Source: JBFXAF01 sp050184585 (lineage in GTDB: Bacteria; Pseudomonadota; Alphaproteobacteria; Rhizobiales; Rhizobiaceae). Taken from it: a stretch of DNA of 64,000 nt. The position numbers and the translations under genes were made by a program. The notes under the pieces are model-generated. The model was not told where the DNA came from and did no database searches. It saw only the letters and a list, made by a program, of their open reading frames with translations. The DNA is taken from contig JBFXAF010000004.1 of NCBI GenBank assembly GCA_050184585.1, positions 62,001-126,000 of the forward strand, written 5' to 3'. Shown here in pieces: positions 1 through 8,771 of this stretch; within the stretch, counting starts at the first letter, position 1; each line of letters begins with the position of its first letter.

Positions 1-727
1 TCTTCTCGTTGCCGAAATACTTCACCGTCTCGAAATTGAGCAGCGAATCGATCGCCTTGGTGTTCGCCTCGGTGTCACTGTCGTTCATCTCGCGGCGGAT
101 GCCGATGCGCCAGTCGCTCGCCACCACCGTGAACCAGGTGTAGAGCGCCACCGTCACCGCGACCACGGCGAGGTAGGACCATCCGTAGGCGAAGGCGAAG
201 ATGCCGGCGGTCAGCGCGAACTCCAGCACGGTCGGAAGCGTGTTGAGGATGGTGAAGCGAACGATCGTCTCGATGCCCTTGGTGCCGCGCTCGATGATGC
301 GCGACAGGCCGCCAGTGCGGCGCTCCAGATGAAAGCGAAGCGACAGATCGTGCATGTGCACGAAGGTCCTGAAGGCGAGCTGCCTGACCGCGTGCTGGCC
401 CACGCGGGCGAAAAGCGAGTCGCGGAGCTGGTTCAGGCCCCACTGGACCAGGCGCACCACGTTATACGCGATCACCAGCATGATAGGCGCGAGAAGGAAA
501 TCCGGCAGGTCGGGCAACGGCGCGCCGTCGACGGCCAGCGCATCGGTCGCCCATTTGAAGAAGTAGGGCACGTAGATCAGGATGACCTTCGCGGCCACGA
601 GAAAGACGGTCGCCCAGACGACCCGCATCTTGAGGTCAGGTCGCCCGGCGGGCCACATATAGGGCCAGAGATTGGCGAGCGTCCGGAAGGTTGATCCGGA
701 CTCGGCGGAAACGGTCTTTTGGGCCAC
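1..727 (-). CDS. Atm1-type ABC transporter, permease/ATP-binding protein (N-terminal part, cut by window edge)
   Basis: About 242 N-terminal residues are present; the ATPase domain lies beyond base 1. The visible part is the six-helix type 1 ABC exporter membrane domain. Stretches such as FRTFVHMHDLSLRFH, LERRTGGLSRIIERG and NFETVKYFGNE are typical of the Atm1/HMT1 (ABCB7-like) subfamily, which moves glutathione-bound metal or persulfide species across the inner membrane. I chose the GTG at 727 because AGGGAAGAG precedes it; in-frame TTG/CTG codons near 775 would overlap the regulator upstream. It lies 41 bases downstream of an ArsR gene on the same strand, so expression is probably metal-controlled. 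Family assignment is firm from sequence, substrate is inference. Confidence 0.88.
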   Translation of the reverse strand, partial: MAQKTVSAESGSTFRTLANLWPYMWPAGRPDLKMRVVWATVFLVAAKVILIYVPYFFKWATDALAVDGAPLPDLPDFLLAPIMLVIAYNVVRLVQWGLNQLRDSLFARVGQHAVRQLAFRTFVHMHDLSLRFHLERRTGGLSRIIERGTKGIETIVRFTILNTLPTVLEFALTAGIFAFAYGWSYLAVVAVTVALYTWFTVVASDWRIGIRREMNDSDTEANTKAIDSLLNFETVKYFGNEK

Positions 728-768
728 GAGGCGCTCTTCCCTGATCGTGTTCTTCTTGATTTCGCCCG

Positions 769-1101
769 TCAGCAATCGGGGCAGCAGTCCACAACCAGCG
801 CGCCGACCGAGGCCGAAAGGCCCGCAAGCGCCACGCGGTCGATCTCGTAGCGCGAACGCTGCCGGTCCGGCGCGAAGCGCACGAGGCCGGCGTCGACGAG
901 TATTTTCAGATGCTGGGAGACGGTCGACTGGGCAAGATCGAAGCGTTCGACCACGTCCTTGCAGCAGCATTGGCCGGTGCTGCCGAGATGGCGCAGGATG
1001 CCGAGACGGGTCGGGTGCGCGAGTGCGGCGAGTTTCGCCGCAATCTCGTCGGGGGATGGCCTGGCTCGCGCCCCGATGGCGCTATCGATCGCTTGGTTCA
1101 T
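769..1101 (-). CDS. ArsR/SmtB-family metalloregulator
   Basis: A 110-residue winged-helix repressor. The recognition helix region reads DLAQSTVSQHLKILVDAGLV (about residues 55-74), followed by the beta-wing. Three adjacent cysteines (45-47) sit where ArsR proteins carry their metal-binding CxC motif, and a second cluster, C106, C107 and C110, ends the protein. This points to a thiophilic metal or metalloid ligand such as As(III), Cd(II) or Hg(II), which is inference. A perfect inverted repeat lies immediately upstream of the ATG, as expected for autoregulation. It is followed on the same strand by the Atm1-type exporter, which it probably controls. Confidence 0.93.
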   Translation of the reverse strand: MNQAIDSAIGARARPSPDEIAAKLAALAHPTRLGILRHLGSTGQCCCKDVVERFDLAQSTVSQHLKILVDAGLVRFAPDRQRSRYEIDRVALAGLSASVGALVVDCCPDC

Positions 1102-1102
1102 C

Positions 1103-1126
1103 GTTCATCGTCGATAGACGATGAAC
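1103..1126. promoter_or_regulatory. Palindromic operator of the ArsR gene
   Basis: Nine-base arms (1103-1111 and 1118-1126, GTTCATCGT/ACGATGAAC) match perfectly around a six-base spacer. The site begins one base upstream of the ArsR start codon, so a bound repressor would block transcription or translation start. Size and position fit ArsR-family operators. That ArsR binds it is inference. Confidence 0.7.
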
Positions 1127-1154
1127 TTGCTCCATGCAACAGGAAAGTTCGGCC

Positions 1155-1331
1155 CTAGATTCGCGCGACGCGGAACCAGATGTCCGAGATGCGGGCGATC
1201 AAGGCTCGGAAAGCTCCGGCCAGCGCCAGCCGTCTCGCCGCCTGACGCTCGGCGGCGGCACGGCTTGCATAGTGCCCGATATCGATCGATCCATCGTAAT
1301 GGCGGCGGATTTGCTCGGCTGAGGGCTTCAT
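1155..1331 (-). CDS. Small basic protein of unknown function (58 aa)
   Basis: The frame starts MKPSAEQIRRHYDGSIDIGHY and continues with an Arg/Ala-rich helix ending in IWFRVARI. GGAG sits nine bases before the ATG at 1331; an ATG at 1346 is a weaker alternative. The N-terminal pattern resembles short uncharacterised proteins I associate with Hyphomicrobiales, but I cannot name a family. It has no signal peptide and a short amphipathic C-terminus. It lies between the ArsR operator and the divergent hydrolase gene. Confidence 0.5.
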   Translation of the reverse strand: MKPSAEQIRRHYDGSIDIGHYASRAAAERQAARRLALAGAFRALIARISDIWFRVARI

Positions 1332-1485
1332 CGGATTGATCTCCATTTGCGATGATGGACCGTATCCGGCGCAGCAGCCTGCCGCTTTGCCTCCGTCTTG
1401 CCCTTTCCTTGTCCTTCGCTTGTATTTGCTCCTCGCCATCCTGCCGGCGTTCCCGGCCACGCCCGGCGCGTGCTAGACGAGGTCC

Positions 1486-2655
1486 ATGACCTACCGCTTC
1501 GGGCGATGCGAGCTGGATCTGGCCACCCGCGAGTTGCGGGTCGACGGACTGCCCCGCGCGGTCGAGCCACAGGTCTTCGACCTGATCCTGTACCTGATCG
1601 ACCATCGTGATCGTGTCGTCTCCCAGGACGACCTGATCGCCGCGATCTGGAATGGTCGCACCGTCTCCGATTCGGCGATCGCCGCCCGCATCAGCGCTGC
1701 CCGAACCGCGATCGGCGACGACGGCCGGAGGCAGGAATGGATCAGGACCATCCCGCGCCGCGGCTTCCGCTTCGTCGGGTCGCCGGATTCGCCGCCGAAC
1801 GTCCCCGCCGCCAGGGAAGCGTCGCGCCAGCGGGTCGCCTTCTGCCGCTCCGCGGACGGCGTGCGCATCGCCTACGCCACCAGCGGCGCGGGCACGCCGC
1901 TGGTCAAGGCCGGAAACTGGCTGACCCATCTCGAACATGACTGGCGGAGCCCGATCTGGCGACCTTTCCTCGACCGGTTGAACCGGCGATTCGAGGTGGT
2001 CCGGTACGATCAGCGCGGCAACGGCCTTTCGGACTGGGAGGTCGGCGAGCTTCCGCTCGACCGGTTCGTGGACGACCTCGAAGCCGTCGTCGAGGCGGCG
2101 GGGCTGGAAAGGTTCGCGCTCTACGGGGCGTCACAGGGTGCGCCGATCGCCATTGCCTTCGCGGCGCGCCGGCCCGAAATGGTGAGCCACCTCATCCTCC
2201 AGGGCGGTTTCGAGCGCGGCCGGCTCGTCCGCGCATCGGAGGAAGAACGGGAAAAGGGCCAGGCTATCCTCACCCTCATCCGACACGGGTGGGGCCAGCC
2301 GGGAAGCGTCTTCATCAACGCCTTCGCCACCATGTTCATTCCCGACGGCGACCGCGAGCAGATCGAGTCGCTCGCGGACCTCCAGCGTGAAACGACGTCT
2401 CCAGGCAACGCCGCACGGTTGCGCGCCGCCGTTGACGCATTCGACGCCGGCCCGTTCCTGGCCGAGGTCAAGGCCCCGACCCTGGTCCTGCATGCGCGCC
2501 ATGACGCGATCCAGCCCCTGGAGGAGGGTCGCCGTCTCGCCGCGGGTATCGCCAACGCGGAGTTCGTGCTGCTCGAGAGCCGCAACCATGTGATCCTGCC
2601 GCAGGAGCCGGCATGGCCGGTCCTGTTCGACGCGATCGAACGCTTCGTCGGATAG
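1486..2655 (+). CDS. Winged-helix DNA-binding domain fused to an alpha/beta hydrolase
   Basis: This 389-residue protein has two parts. Residues 1-100 are an OmpR/CadC-type winged helix (RELRVDGLPRAVEPQVFDLI ... RTIPRRGFRFVG). Residues about 120-389 are a complete alpha/beta-hydrolase fold with Ser216 in GASQG, Asp340 in HARHD and His368 in SRNH, so the triad looks intact. No membrane segment separates them, unlike CadC. The hydrolase part may sense or turn over a small ester or lactone that controls DNA binding; this is inference. It stands alone in its orientation and no target operator is evident. Confidence 0.85.
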   Translation: MTYRFGRCELDLATRELRVDGLPRAVEPQVFDLILYLIDHRDRVVSQDDLIAAIWNGRTVSDSAIAARISAARTAIGDDGRRQEWIRTIPRRGFRFVGSPDSPPNVPAAREASRQRVAFCRSADGVRIAYATSGAGTPLVKAGNWLTHLEHDWRSPIWRPFLDRLNRRFEVVRYDQRGNGLSDWEVGELPLDRFVDDLEAVVEAAGLERFALYGASQGAPIAIAFAARRPEMVSHLILQGGFERGRLVRASEEEREKGQAILTLIRHGWGQPGSVFINAFATMFIPDGDREQIESLADLQRETTSPGNAARLRAAVDAFDAGPFLAEVKAPTLVLHARHDAIQPLEEGRRLAAGIANAEFVLLESRNHVILPQEPAWPVLFDAIERFVG

Positions 2656-2687
2656 GCCGATGGCCTGGCGCGTCGGGGCGCCGCCTC

Positions 2688-4712
2688 CTACTGGACGGAA
2701 GTGGCCTGCTCGCCAACGGCAGTCATGTCGGCCGGCTCGCCTTCATTGGTCTCGCCGGGAACCTTGAACACCTGGCCCGGCCAGATGCGGTCCGGATTCT
2801 CGATCTGGTCCTGATTGGCCAGATAGATCGTTGAATAGCGGACGCCACGGCCATAGACGCGCTTCGAGATACGCCACAGCGTATCGCCGCGCCGGATGAT
2901 GACCCCGCTGCCTGATGCTTCGAGTTTCGGCGCCGTGATCTCCGGCGGGTTGGCGGCGATCTCGGCCGCATCCTCCGGAACCACCACCTCAGGCGCGGGC
3001 GCTTCCGGCTGCGCTCCCGGGGCGGCGGTCTCCGGCCCCTTGGCCGGTTCGACGGGCTTGGGCTCGGGAACCGCGGCAACCTCCGGCTGCTTCTCCGGCG
3101 TCGCCGGTTCGGGCGCCGCCGCTACCTCCGGCTCCTTTGCCGCGTCCGTCGCCGCGTCGGGTGCCGAGGCTGCCTCCGGCTCCTTCGCCGCTGGCGCTCC
3201 GGCGGTCTCCGGCTCCTTGGCCGGTTCGGCGGGCTTGGGCTCGGGAACCGCGGCAACCTCCGGCTGCTTCTCCGGCGCCGCCGGTTCGGGCGCGGACGGC
3301 TCGGCGGCCGTCTCCGGCGCCTTGGCGGGTTCGGCGGGCCTGGGTTCGGGCGTCGGCGGAGCCACCGCGGCGATCGTCTCGCCAGGCTCCCGCTCGAACG
3401 GCACGGCCGCGCGTGCGATCACGGTGCCGTCGGATGCCAGCGCATCCGCGCGGATGATGTAGTCGCCGACCGGCAGATCGCGCTCGGCCTCGACCAGATA
3501 CCGCCCCTCCGGCGACGCACGGTTCTCGCCGAGCATCATCTCGTTCGCGTAGACGCGAATCGGCAAGCCCGGATCGGCAGCGCCGGCGACGAACACCTTG
3601 CGCCCGTCGATTTCGACGGCCTCGACCGATACCTTCACCGCCGGCGCGGCCGGCTTGGCTGGTTCCTCCGGCTTCGGCTCGGGCGCGGCGATCTCGGTTC
3701 CCCCGGCCGCGGGCGGCGTCGCGCCATCGGCGGGAGGGCTGGTCGCGTCGGCGGCGTCCTGCGGGGGGGCGGTTTCCGTTCCATCGGCCTCCGCGGGCGC
3801 GGGATCGACGGCGGCGATTTGCTGCTCGCCTTCCGGTTGTTCTGGAGCGGTCTCGGCCGGCGCGGCCGCTTCGCCTTCCGGCTCGGATCTTGCCGGGACC
3901 GCGGGCTCGGGAGCAGCCGCCACCTCGGCCGGTTTCTCCGGCGCGGGCGTCGCGGCCGCTTCGGCCGGCTTTTCCGGTTCGGGTGCGGCGGCGACGACTT
4001 CCTCTTCCTTCGGCTCGGCGACGGCCGGCAGCGTGATGATGCGCGAGGCTTCCCCGGGCTTTTCGACCAGCGCAAGCACCTGGCCCGACGAATCCGCCGG
4101 GATGGAAACCAGCGCAGTCTCCTCGGACACCGTGACGACGTTGCCGGGAGCGATGGCGCGCAGTTTGATCTCGTAGTCGCCCGGCTTCAGCCGCTCGTCG
4201 GGCACGGCGGCGAAATCGCCCTCGGGCGTCGCTGAATCGGATGCGATGACCTCGGCCGGCGTCACCACCTCGACATAAGACTGCGGCGGCGCCTTGCCGG
4301 CGATGACGATCGAGCCGTCGGGCTCGACCCGCACCACGTCGAAACGGGGGATCGAGGGGTCGACGGCCACTTCGGCCGGCGTCGGATCTGTCGCCGCGGG
4401 CGGCGTCTCGCCTGCCGAAGGCGGCTCGTCCGGCGTCAGCGCGGCGATCTCCTGTCCCCCGGCCTCGGCGGCGGGTGGCGTTTCGGACGCCGTCGCAGGC
4501 GGCGTCGCGTCGACGGGAGGCGCTTCCTCGCCCGAGCCGACGCGCTCGCCCTTCGGCGCGGCTTCGTCCGGAGCGGTCTCGGCGATGCCGACGGCCACGG
4601 CGTCATCGCCGTAGATCAGGGGATCGAGCACCCCGGCCACATAGGCCGTCGCACCGGCGGCGCTGGCGCCTCCGATCAGGAAGAGCAGCACTTTAATAGG
4701 GGTTGCGACCAT
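2688..4712 (-). CDS. Envelope LysM-domain protein with long Pro/Ala/Glu-rich linker
   Basis: A 674-residue protein with an N-terminal hydrophobic segment (VLLFLIGGASAAGATAYVAG, residues 8-27) that anchors or exports it. The body holds two or three Ig-like or carbohydrate-binding-like modules (for example FDVVRVEPDGSIVIAGKAPP and VSVEAVEIDGRKVFVAGAAD) separated by Pro/Ala/Glu/Lys-rich spacers. A C-terminal LysM domain (RRGDTLWRISKRVYG ... NPDRIWPGQVFKVP) should bind peptidoglycan. LysM proteins of this layout are common in Hyphomicrobiales. The linker contains an in-frame duplication. It is transcribed divergently from the LOG gene. The enzymatic role is unknown. Confidence 0.88.
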   Translation of the reverse strand: MVATPIKVLLFLIGGASAAGATAYVAGVLDPLIYGDDAVAVGIAETAPDEAAPKGERVGSGEEAPPVDATPPATASETPPAAEAGGQEIAALTPDEPPSAGETPPAATDPTPAEVAVDPSIPRFDVVRVEPDGSIVIAGKAPPQSYVEVVTPAEVIASDSATPEGDFAAVPDERLKPGDYEIKLRAIAPGNVVTVSEETALVSIPADSSGQVLALVEKPGEASRIITLPAVAEPKEEEVVAAAPEPEKPAEAAATPAPEKPAEVAAAPEPAVPARSEPEGEAAAPAETAPEQPEGEQQIAAVDPAPAEADGTETAPPQDAADATSPPADGATPPAAGGTEIAAPEPKPEEPAKPAAPAVKVSVEAVEIDGRKVFVAGAADPGLPIRVYANEMMLGENRASPEGRYLVEAERDLPVGDYIIRADALASDGTVIARAAVPFEREPGETIAAVAPPTPEPRPAEPAKAPETAAEPSAPEPAAPEKQPEVAAVPEPKPAEPAKEPETAGAPAAKEPEAASAPDAATDAAKEPEVAAAPEPATPEKQPEVAAVPEPKPVEPAKGPETAAPGAQPEAPAPEVVVPEDAAEIAANPPEITAPKLEASGSGVIIRRGDTLWRISKRVYGRGVRYSTIYLANQDQIENPDRIWPGQVFKVPGETNEGEPADMTAVGEQATSVQ
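3024..3292. repeat. Direct repeat inside the LysM protein linker
   Basis: About 92 bases at 3024-3115 recur at 3201-3292 with only a few differences. The offset of 177 bases is a multiple of three, so it duplicates about 59 codons of linker without breaking the frame. It encodes the Glu-Lys-Gln-Pro-Glu-Val spacer motif twice. Likely slippage-prone. Confidence 0.8.
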
Positions 4713-4838
4713 CGACCTTCATCCCAAGACCCGCGTAACAAGGACTATCGCGTTTGCATGACGCCGACAAAGGAAAATCCTTGCGGCGTTTCCTTCGACC
4801 TTGACCCCAGCTACGACCCCAATCACCAATCGGTTTCC

Positions 4839-5450
4839 ATGAACACGATTCGATCCGTCTGCGTCTACTGCGGCTCCTCGCCGGGCCGCGGCGACGGCTA
4901 TGTCAACGCTGCCCACGATCTCGGCGCCTCGATCGCGGCCGCCGGCCTCACTCTGGTCTACGGCGGCGGCACCAAGGGCATCATGGGCGCCGTCTCCGAT
5001 GCCGCGTTGCGTGCCGGCGGCAAGGTCACCGGCATCATCCCCCGCTTCCTGATGAGCAAGGAGGCGACAGAACCGGCGCTCCGCCGCCTCGACGACCTGA
5101 TCGTCACCGAGGACATGCATCAGCGGAAGCACACCATGTTCGAGAAATCGGACGCCTTTGTGGCGCTTCCCGGCGGCATCGGCACGGTGGAGGAGATCGT
5201 CGAGATGATGACCTGGGCGCAGCTCGGCCACCACCGCAAGCCGATCGTCTTCGTCAACATCGCCGGCTTCTGGGACCCGATGCTCGCTTTGCTCGACCAC
5301 ATGCGGGCCGAGGGCTTCATTCACACCGGCCACCTCGTGCGGCCGCTCGTCGTCGACGACCCCAGATCCGTCGTCGCCGCGATCATGGTCGATGCCGCGG
5401 CCGACGGCGTCCCGACCGATGGCGAGCCGTCAGTGATCGAGAAGATGTAG
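4839..5450 (+). CDS. LOG-family protein (putative nucleoside 5'-monophosphate phosphoribohydrolase)
   Basis: A 203-residue Rossmann-like protein with the family signature PGGIGTVEE and the upstream YGGGTKGIMG loop. LOG proteins cleave the N-glycosidic bond of nucleoside monophosphates, classically cytokinin ribotides; the physiological substrate in most bacteria is uncertain. The ATG at 4839 gives the usual N-terminus MNTIRSVCVYCGSS; an ATG at 4758 would add 27 atypical residues. Neither start has a strong ribosome-binding site. It is convergent with the GST gene, whose stop lies three bases away. Confidence 0.9.
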   Translation: MNTIRSVCVYCGSSPGRGDGYVNAAHDLGASIAAAGLTLVYGGGTKGIMGAVSDAALRAGGKVTGIIPRFLMSKEATEPALRRLDDLIVTEDMHQRKHTMFEKSDAFVALPGGIGTVEEIVEMMTWAQLGHHRKPIVFVNIAGFWDPMLALLDHMRAEGFIHTGHLVRPLVVDDPRSVVAAIMVDAAADGVPTDGEPSVIEKM

Positions 5451-5453
5451 CCG

Positions 5454-6140
5454 TCAGGCCGTCGCGCGATAGTCCGCGATCAGGGTGCCCGAGGACATCG
5501 TCTCGTCCTCGTGTCCCTTTTCGCGCCAGACTTCGGCCAATGCCGATGCGTACCACTCCTTCATCGCCGGCAAGTCGAGCATACGCTGCAGATAGGATAC
5601 GGCGCCGCCGCCGAACTGGAGACCGTAGGTCTGCGCCCTGAACACGACCGGCGCGTAGAAGGCGTCGATCGCCGTGAAGGCGGGACCGCACAGGAACGGG
5701 CCGCCGAAGCGTTCGAGCCCCCCGTTCCAGATCTCGCCGATGCGGGCGATGTCCGCCTCCAGGGCGGGCGGCCTCTCGCCGAGGGCGACGCGGATGCCGC
5801 AGTTCATGCCGCATCTGTCACGCAGCGTCTGGAAGCTCGAATGCATCTCGGCGGACGCCGAGCGGGCGAAGGCTCGCGCCCTCGGGTCGGCGGGCCAAAC
5901 GCCTGGATGCCTCTCGCCAAGGTATTCCACGATCGCCAGGGAATCCCACACCGCCTCGCCGGCGTCGATCAGACACGGCACTCGGCCGGTCGGCGACCAT
6001 TGACGATATGTGGAGAAGCTCGGGCCGGACGGAAACGGGATCTGCCGCTCGCTGAAGGGTATCCCGAGCGTCCGCATCAGCACCCAGGGGCGAAGCGACC
6101 AGGACGAATAGTTCTTGTTGGCGATCAGGAGTTCGTACAC
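5454..6140 (-). CDS. Glutathione S-transferase family protein
   Basis: A 228-residue protein with an N-terminal thioredoxin fold beginning VYELLIANKNYSSWSLRPW, which carries the Ser/Trp-rich active-site loop of the YfcF/zeta-like soluble GST group, followed by an all-helical C-terminal domain. The start is a GTG at 6140 with AGGAGAAG just upstream, overlapping the end of the RarD gene by 16 bases; the two genes are probably co-translated. It probably conjugates or isomerises electrophiles with glutathione; the substrate is unknown. Confidence 0.88.
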   Translation of the reverse strand: MYELLIANKNYSSWSLRPWVLMRTLGIPFSERQIPFPSGPSFSTYRQWSPTGRVPCLIDAGEAVWDSLAIVEYLGERHPGVWPADPRARAFARSASAEMHSSFQTLRDRCGMNCGIRVALGERPPALEADIARIGEIWNGGLERFGGPFLCGPAFTAIDAFYAPVVFRAQTYGLQFGGGAVSYLQRMLDLPAMKEWYASALAEVWREKGHEDETMSSGTLIADYRATA

Positions 6141-7069
6141 GCAATCTTCTCCTCGGCCGCCCGGTTGCGGCGCGCCTGCGAAAACATCGACCAGCTGTAG
6201 AGGACCAATGCGGTCCAGATCAGTGCGAAGGCAATGAACCGCTCCGAGCCGAAGGGCTCGCGAAAGGCGAAAACGGCGATCAGGAAGACGATGGTCGGCG
6301 CGATGTACTGCATGATGCCGATCGTCGAGAGCCTGAGCAGCTTGGCGCCGTTGGCGTAGATGATCAGCGGCACGGCCGTGACGAAGCCGCAGCCGATCAG
6401 CAGCCAGACGTCGGCGGCATCCGTCGTGCCGAAACTGCCGATGCCGGACCATTGCAGCCAGGCGATGTAGAGGAGCGCGGGCGGGGTGAGCAGGATCACC
6501 TCCAGGAAGAAGCCCTGAGCCGGGCCGATCGGCAGCGTTTTCTTGAACAGCGCGTAGAAACCCCAGGTGACGGCCAGCGCAAGCGACACCCACGGCAGCC
6601 CACCCGTCTCCCAGGTGAGGATGGCGACCGCCAGGACCGCCAGCGTGATCGCCGCGACCTGCAGGCGATCCAGCCGCTCGCCAAGGACCACCGCGGCGAG
6701 GAACACCGAGAAGAGCGGATTGATGTAGTAGCCGAGTGCGGTCTCGAGCGCCCGGTCGTTGGCGATCGCCCAGACGTAGATGCCCCAGTTGGCCGAAACG
6801 ATCGCCGCGGTCAGCGCGGCCAACGCGAGCGTTCTCGGCGAGCGGATCGCCACGCGGATGTCGGCCGTCCGCCCGAGCCAGACCAGCAGCACGCCCGCGA
6901 TCGGCACCGACCACACGATGCGGTGCGCCAGAACCTCGACGGCCGGAATGTGTCCCACCGCCTTCATGTAGATCGGCAGGATGCCCCAGAAGAGATAGGC
7001 CGCGAGCGCGAACAGGAAACCACGTGTCGCGGGGTCGGTCCTGTCGCTCAACGTCATCGGCATGGCCAT
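6125..7069 (-). CDS. rarD: EamA-family transporter RarD
   Basis: A 314-residue inner-membrane protein with about ten hydrophobic segments arranged as two EamA repeats. It begins after a short polar N-terminus with FLFALAAYLFWGILPIYMKA, and carries the WGIYVWAIANDRALETALGYYINPL segment (split here as WGIYVWAIAN and ALGYYINPL) typical of RarD. RarD was named for chloramphenicol sensitivity, but family members are drug/metabolite exporters of unsettled substrate. It is followed by, and overlaps, the GST gene. Confidence 0.9.
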   Translation of the reverse strand: MAMPMTLSDRTDPATRGFLFALAAYLFWGILPIYMKAVGHIPAVEVLAHRIVWSVPIAGVLLVWLGRTADIRVAIRSPRTLALAALTAAIVSANWGIYVWAIANDRALETALGYYINPLFSVFLAAVVLGERLDRLQVAAITLAVLAVAILTWETGGLPWVSLALAVTWGFYALFKKTLPIGPAQGFFLEVILLTPPALLYIAWLQWSGIGSFGTTDAADVWLLIGCGFVTAVPLIIYANGAKLLRLSTIGIMQYIAPTIVFLIAVFAFREPFGSERFIAFALIWTALVLYSWSMFSQARRNRAAEEKIACTNS

Positions 7070-7154
7070 ACGGCCTCAATGCGCCGCCGCGACGGCCAAG
7101 ACCATCGAAAAGTTCTGATGCACAGGTCCAGTCTCGCTGATGGGTGAGGCACGG

Positions 7155-8771
7155 CTATTCGGCCGCGACCAGTCCCGCCATGTCGCGGTTCTTCATCAGC
7201 TTGTAGATGATCGAATCCATGAGCGACTGGAAGGAGGCGTCGATGATGTTGTCGGAGACCCCGACCGTCCACCAGCGCGCGCCGGTCGCGTCGAGCGATT
7301 CGATCAGCACCCGCGTGATCGCCTCGGTGCCGCCGTTGAGGATGCGCACCTTATAGTCGACCAGTTCGAGGTCGCCGATCTCGTGCTGGAATTTTCCGAG
7401 ATCCTTGCGCAACGCGAGGTCGAGCGCATTCACGGGGCCGTGGCCCTCGGCGACCGACATCTTCTCCTCGCCGTCGACGACGACCCTCACGATCGCCTCC
7501 GAAACCGTCTTTAGATTGCCGTTGGCGTCGAAGCGGCGCTCCACCATGCAACGAAAGGAGTCGACCTTGAAGAATTCCGGGACGGTGCCAAGCATCGAAC
7601 GCGCCAGCAGTTCGAAGCTCGCATCGGCGCCTTCATAGGCATAGCCCTGCGCCTCCCGTTCCTTGACCACCGAGATCAAGGCATCCAGCCGGTGGTCGTC
7701 CTTCGGCACGTCGATGCCGCGCCGCTTCAGCTCGGCGATGAAATTCGCCTTGCCGCCCTGGTCGGAGACCATGACGCGGCGGCGGTTGCCCACCGTCTCC
7801 GGCGGCACGTGCTCGTAGGTCGCCGGCTCCTTGATCAGCGCGGAGGCGTGGATGCCCGCCTTGGTGGCGAAGGCGGACGAGCCGACATACGGCGCCTGCG
7901 TTTCCGGGGCGCGGTTCAGGAGTTCGTCGAAGCGGCGCGACAGCCGTGTCAGCCCGGCCAGGGCATCCTCGGAAATGCCGGTCTCGAAACGCTCGGCGAA
8001 GGCCGGCTTCAGCATCAGTGTCGGGATCAGCGTGACGAGGTTGGCGTTGCCGCAGCGTTCGCCGATGCCGTTCAGCGTGCCCTGGATCTGCCGGACGCCG
8101 GCCTCGACCGCCGCCAGCGAGTTGGCCACCCCCTGCCCCGTGTCGTCATGGGCATGGATGCCGAGATTTTCGCCCGGAATGCCCGCCGCGATCACCTGGG
8201 CCACGATGTCCCTCACTTCCGATGGCTGCGTGCCTCCGTTGGTGTCGCACAGCACGACCCAGCGCGCGCCGGCATCGAAGGCGGCCTTGGCGCAGGCCAG
8301 CGCATAGTCCCGGTTCGCCTTGAAGCCATCGAAGAAATGCTCGCAGTCGACCATCGCCTCGCGGCCGGCAACGCGAGCGGCTTCGACCGAGGCGCGGATC
8401 GCGTCGAGGTTCTCCTCGTTGGTGCAGCCCAGCGCCACGCGCACATGATAGTCCCAGCTCTTCGCAACGAAACAGATCGCGTCCGCCTTGGCCTGGACGA
8501 GCGCGGCCAGCCCCGGATCGTTGGAGGCCGAGACGCCGACGCGCTTGGTCATACCGAACGCAACGAATTTCGAGCGCGCCGTGCGGCGCTTCTGGAAGAA
8601 CGCCGTGTCGGTCGGGTTGGCCCCCGGATAGCCGCCCTCGACATAGTCCATGCCGAATTCGTCCAGCATTCCGGCAATGGCGATCTTGTCCTCGACGGAG
8701 AAGTCGATGCCCGGCGTCTGCTGGCCATCGCGCAGCGTGGTGTCGAAGAGGTAGAGGCGGTCGCGTTTCAT
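7155..8771 (-). CDS. cimA: Citramalate synthase
   Basis: A 538-residue member of the DRE-TIM metallolyase group. It shows the DTTLRDGQQTPG catalytic start, the HAHDDTGQG metal-binding His pair, the GIGERCGNANL motif, and a C-terminal LeuA-type regulatory dimer domain. It fits the TIGR00977 citramalate synthase/homoaconitase-like branch: condensation of acetyl-CoA with pyruvate, giving a threonine-independent route to isoleucine. The ATG at 8771 overlaps the stop of the upstream peptidase gene by four bases (ATGA). Family members can be 2-isopropylmalate-synthase-like, but N-terminal and length features favour CimA. Confidence 0.9.
   Translation of the reverse strand: MKRDRLYLFDTTLRDGQQTPGIDFSVEDKIAIAGMLDEFGMDYVEGGYPGANPTDTAFFQKRRTARSKFVAFGMTKRVGVSASNDPGLAALVQAKADAICFVAKSWDYHVRVALGCTNEENLDAIRASVEAARVAGREAMVDCEHFFDGFKANRDYALACAKAAFDAGARWVVLCDTNGGTQPSEVRDIVAQVIAAGIPGENLGIHAHDDTGQGVANSLAAVEAGVRQIQGTLNGIGERCGNANLVTLIPTLMLKPAFAERFETGISEDALAGLTRLSRRFDELLNRAPETQAPYVGSSAFATKAGIHASALIKEPATYEHVPPETVGNRRRVMVSDQGGKANFIAELKRRGIDVPKDDHRLDALISVVKEREAQGYAYEGADASFELLARSMLGTVPEFFKVDSFRCMVERRFDANGNLKTVSEAIVRVVVDGEEKMSVAEGHGPVNALDLALRKDLGKFQHEIGDLELVDYKVRILNGGTEAITRVLIESLDATGARWWTVGVSDNIIDASFQSLMDSIIYKLMKNRDMAGLVAAE

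Noticed and set aside
5454..7079. A 541-codon frame ending in the GST
   Set aside because: The N-terminal 310 codons are Arg/Asp-rich shadow of RarD. The GST starts at GTG 6140.
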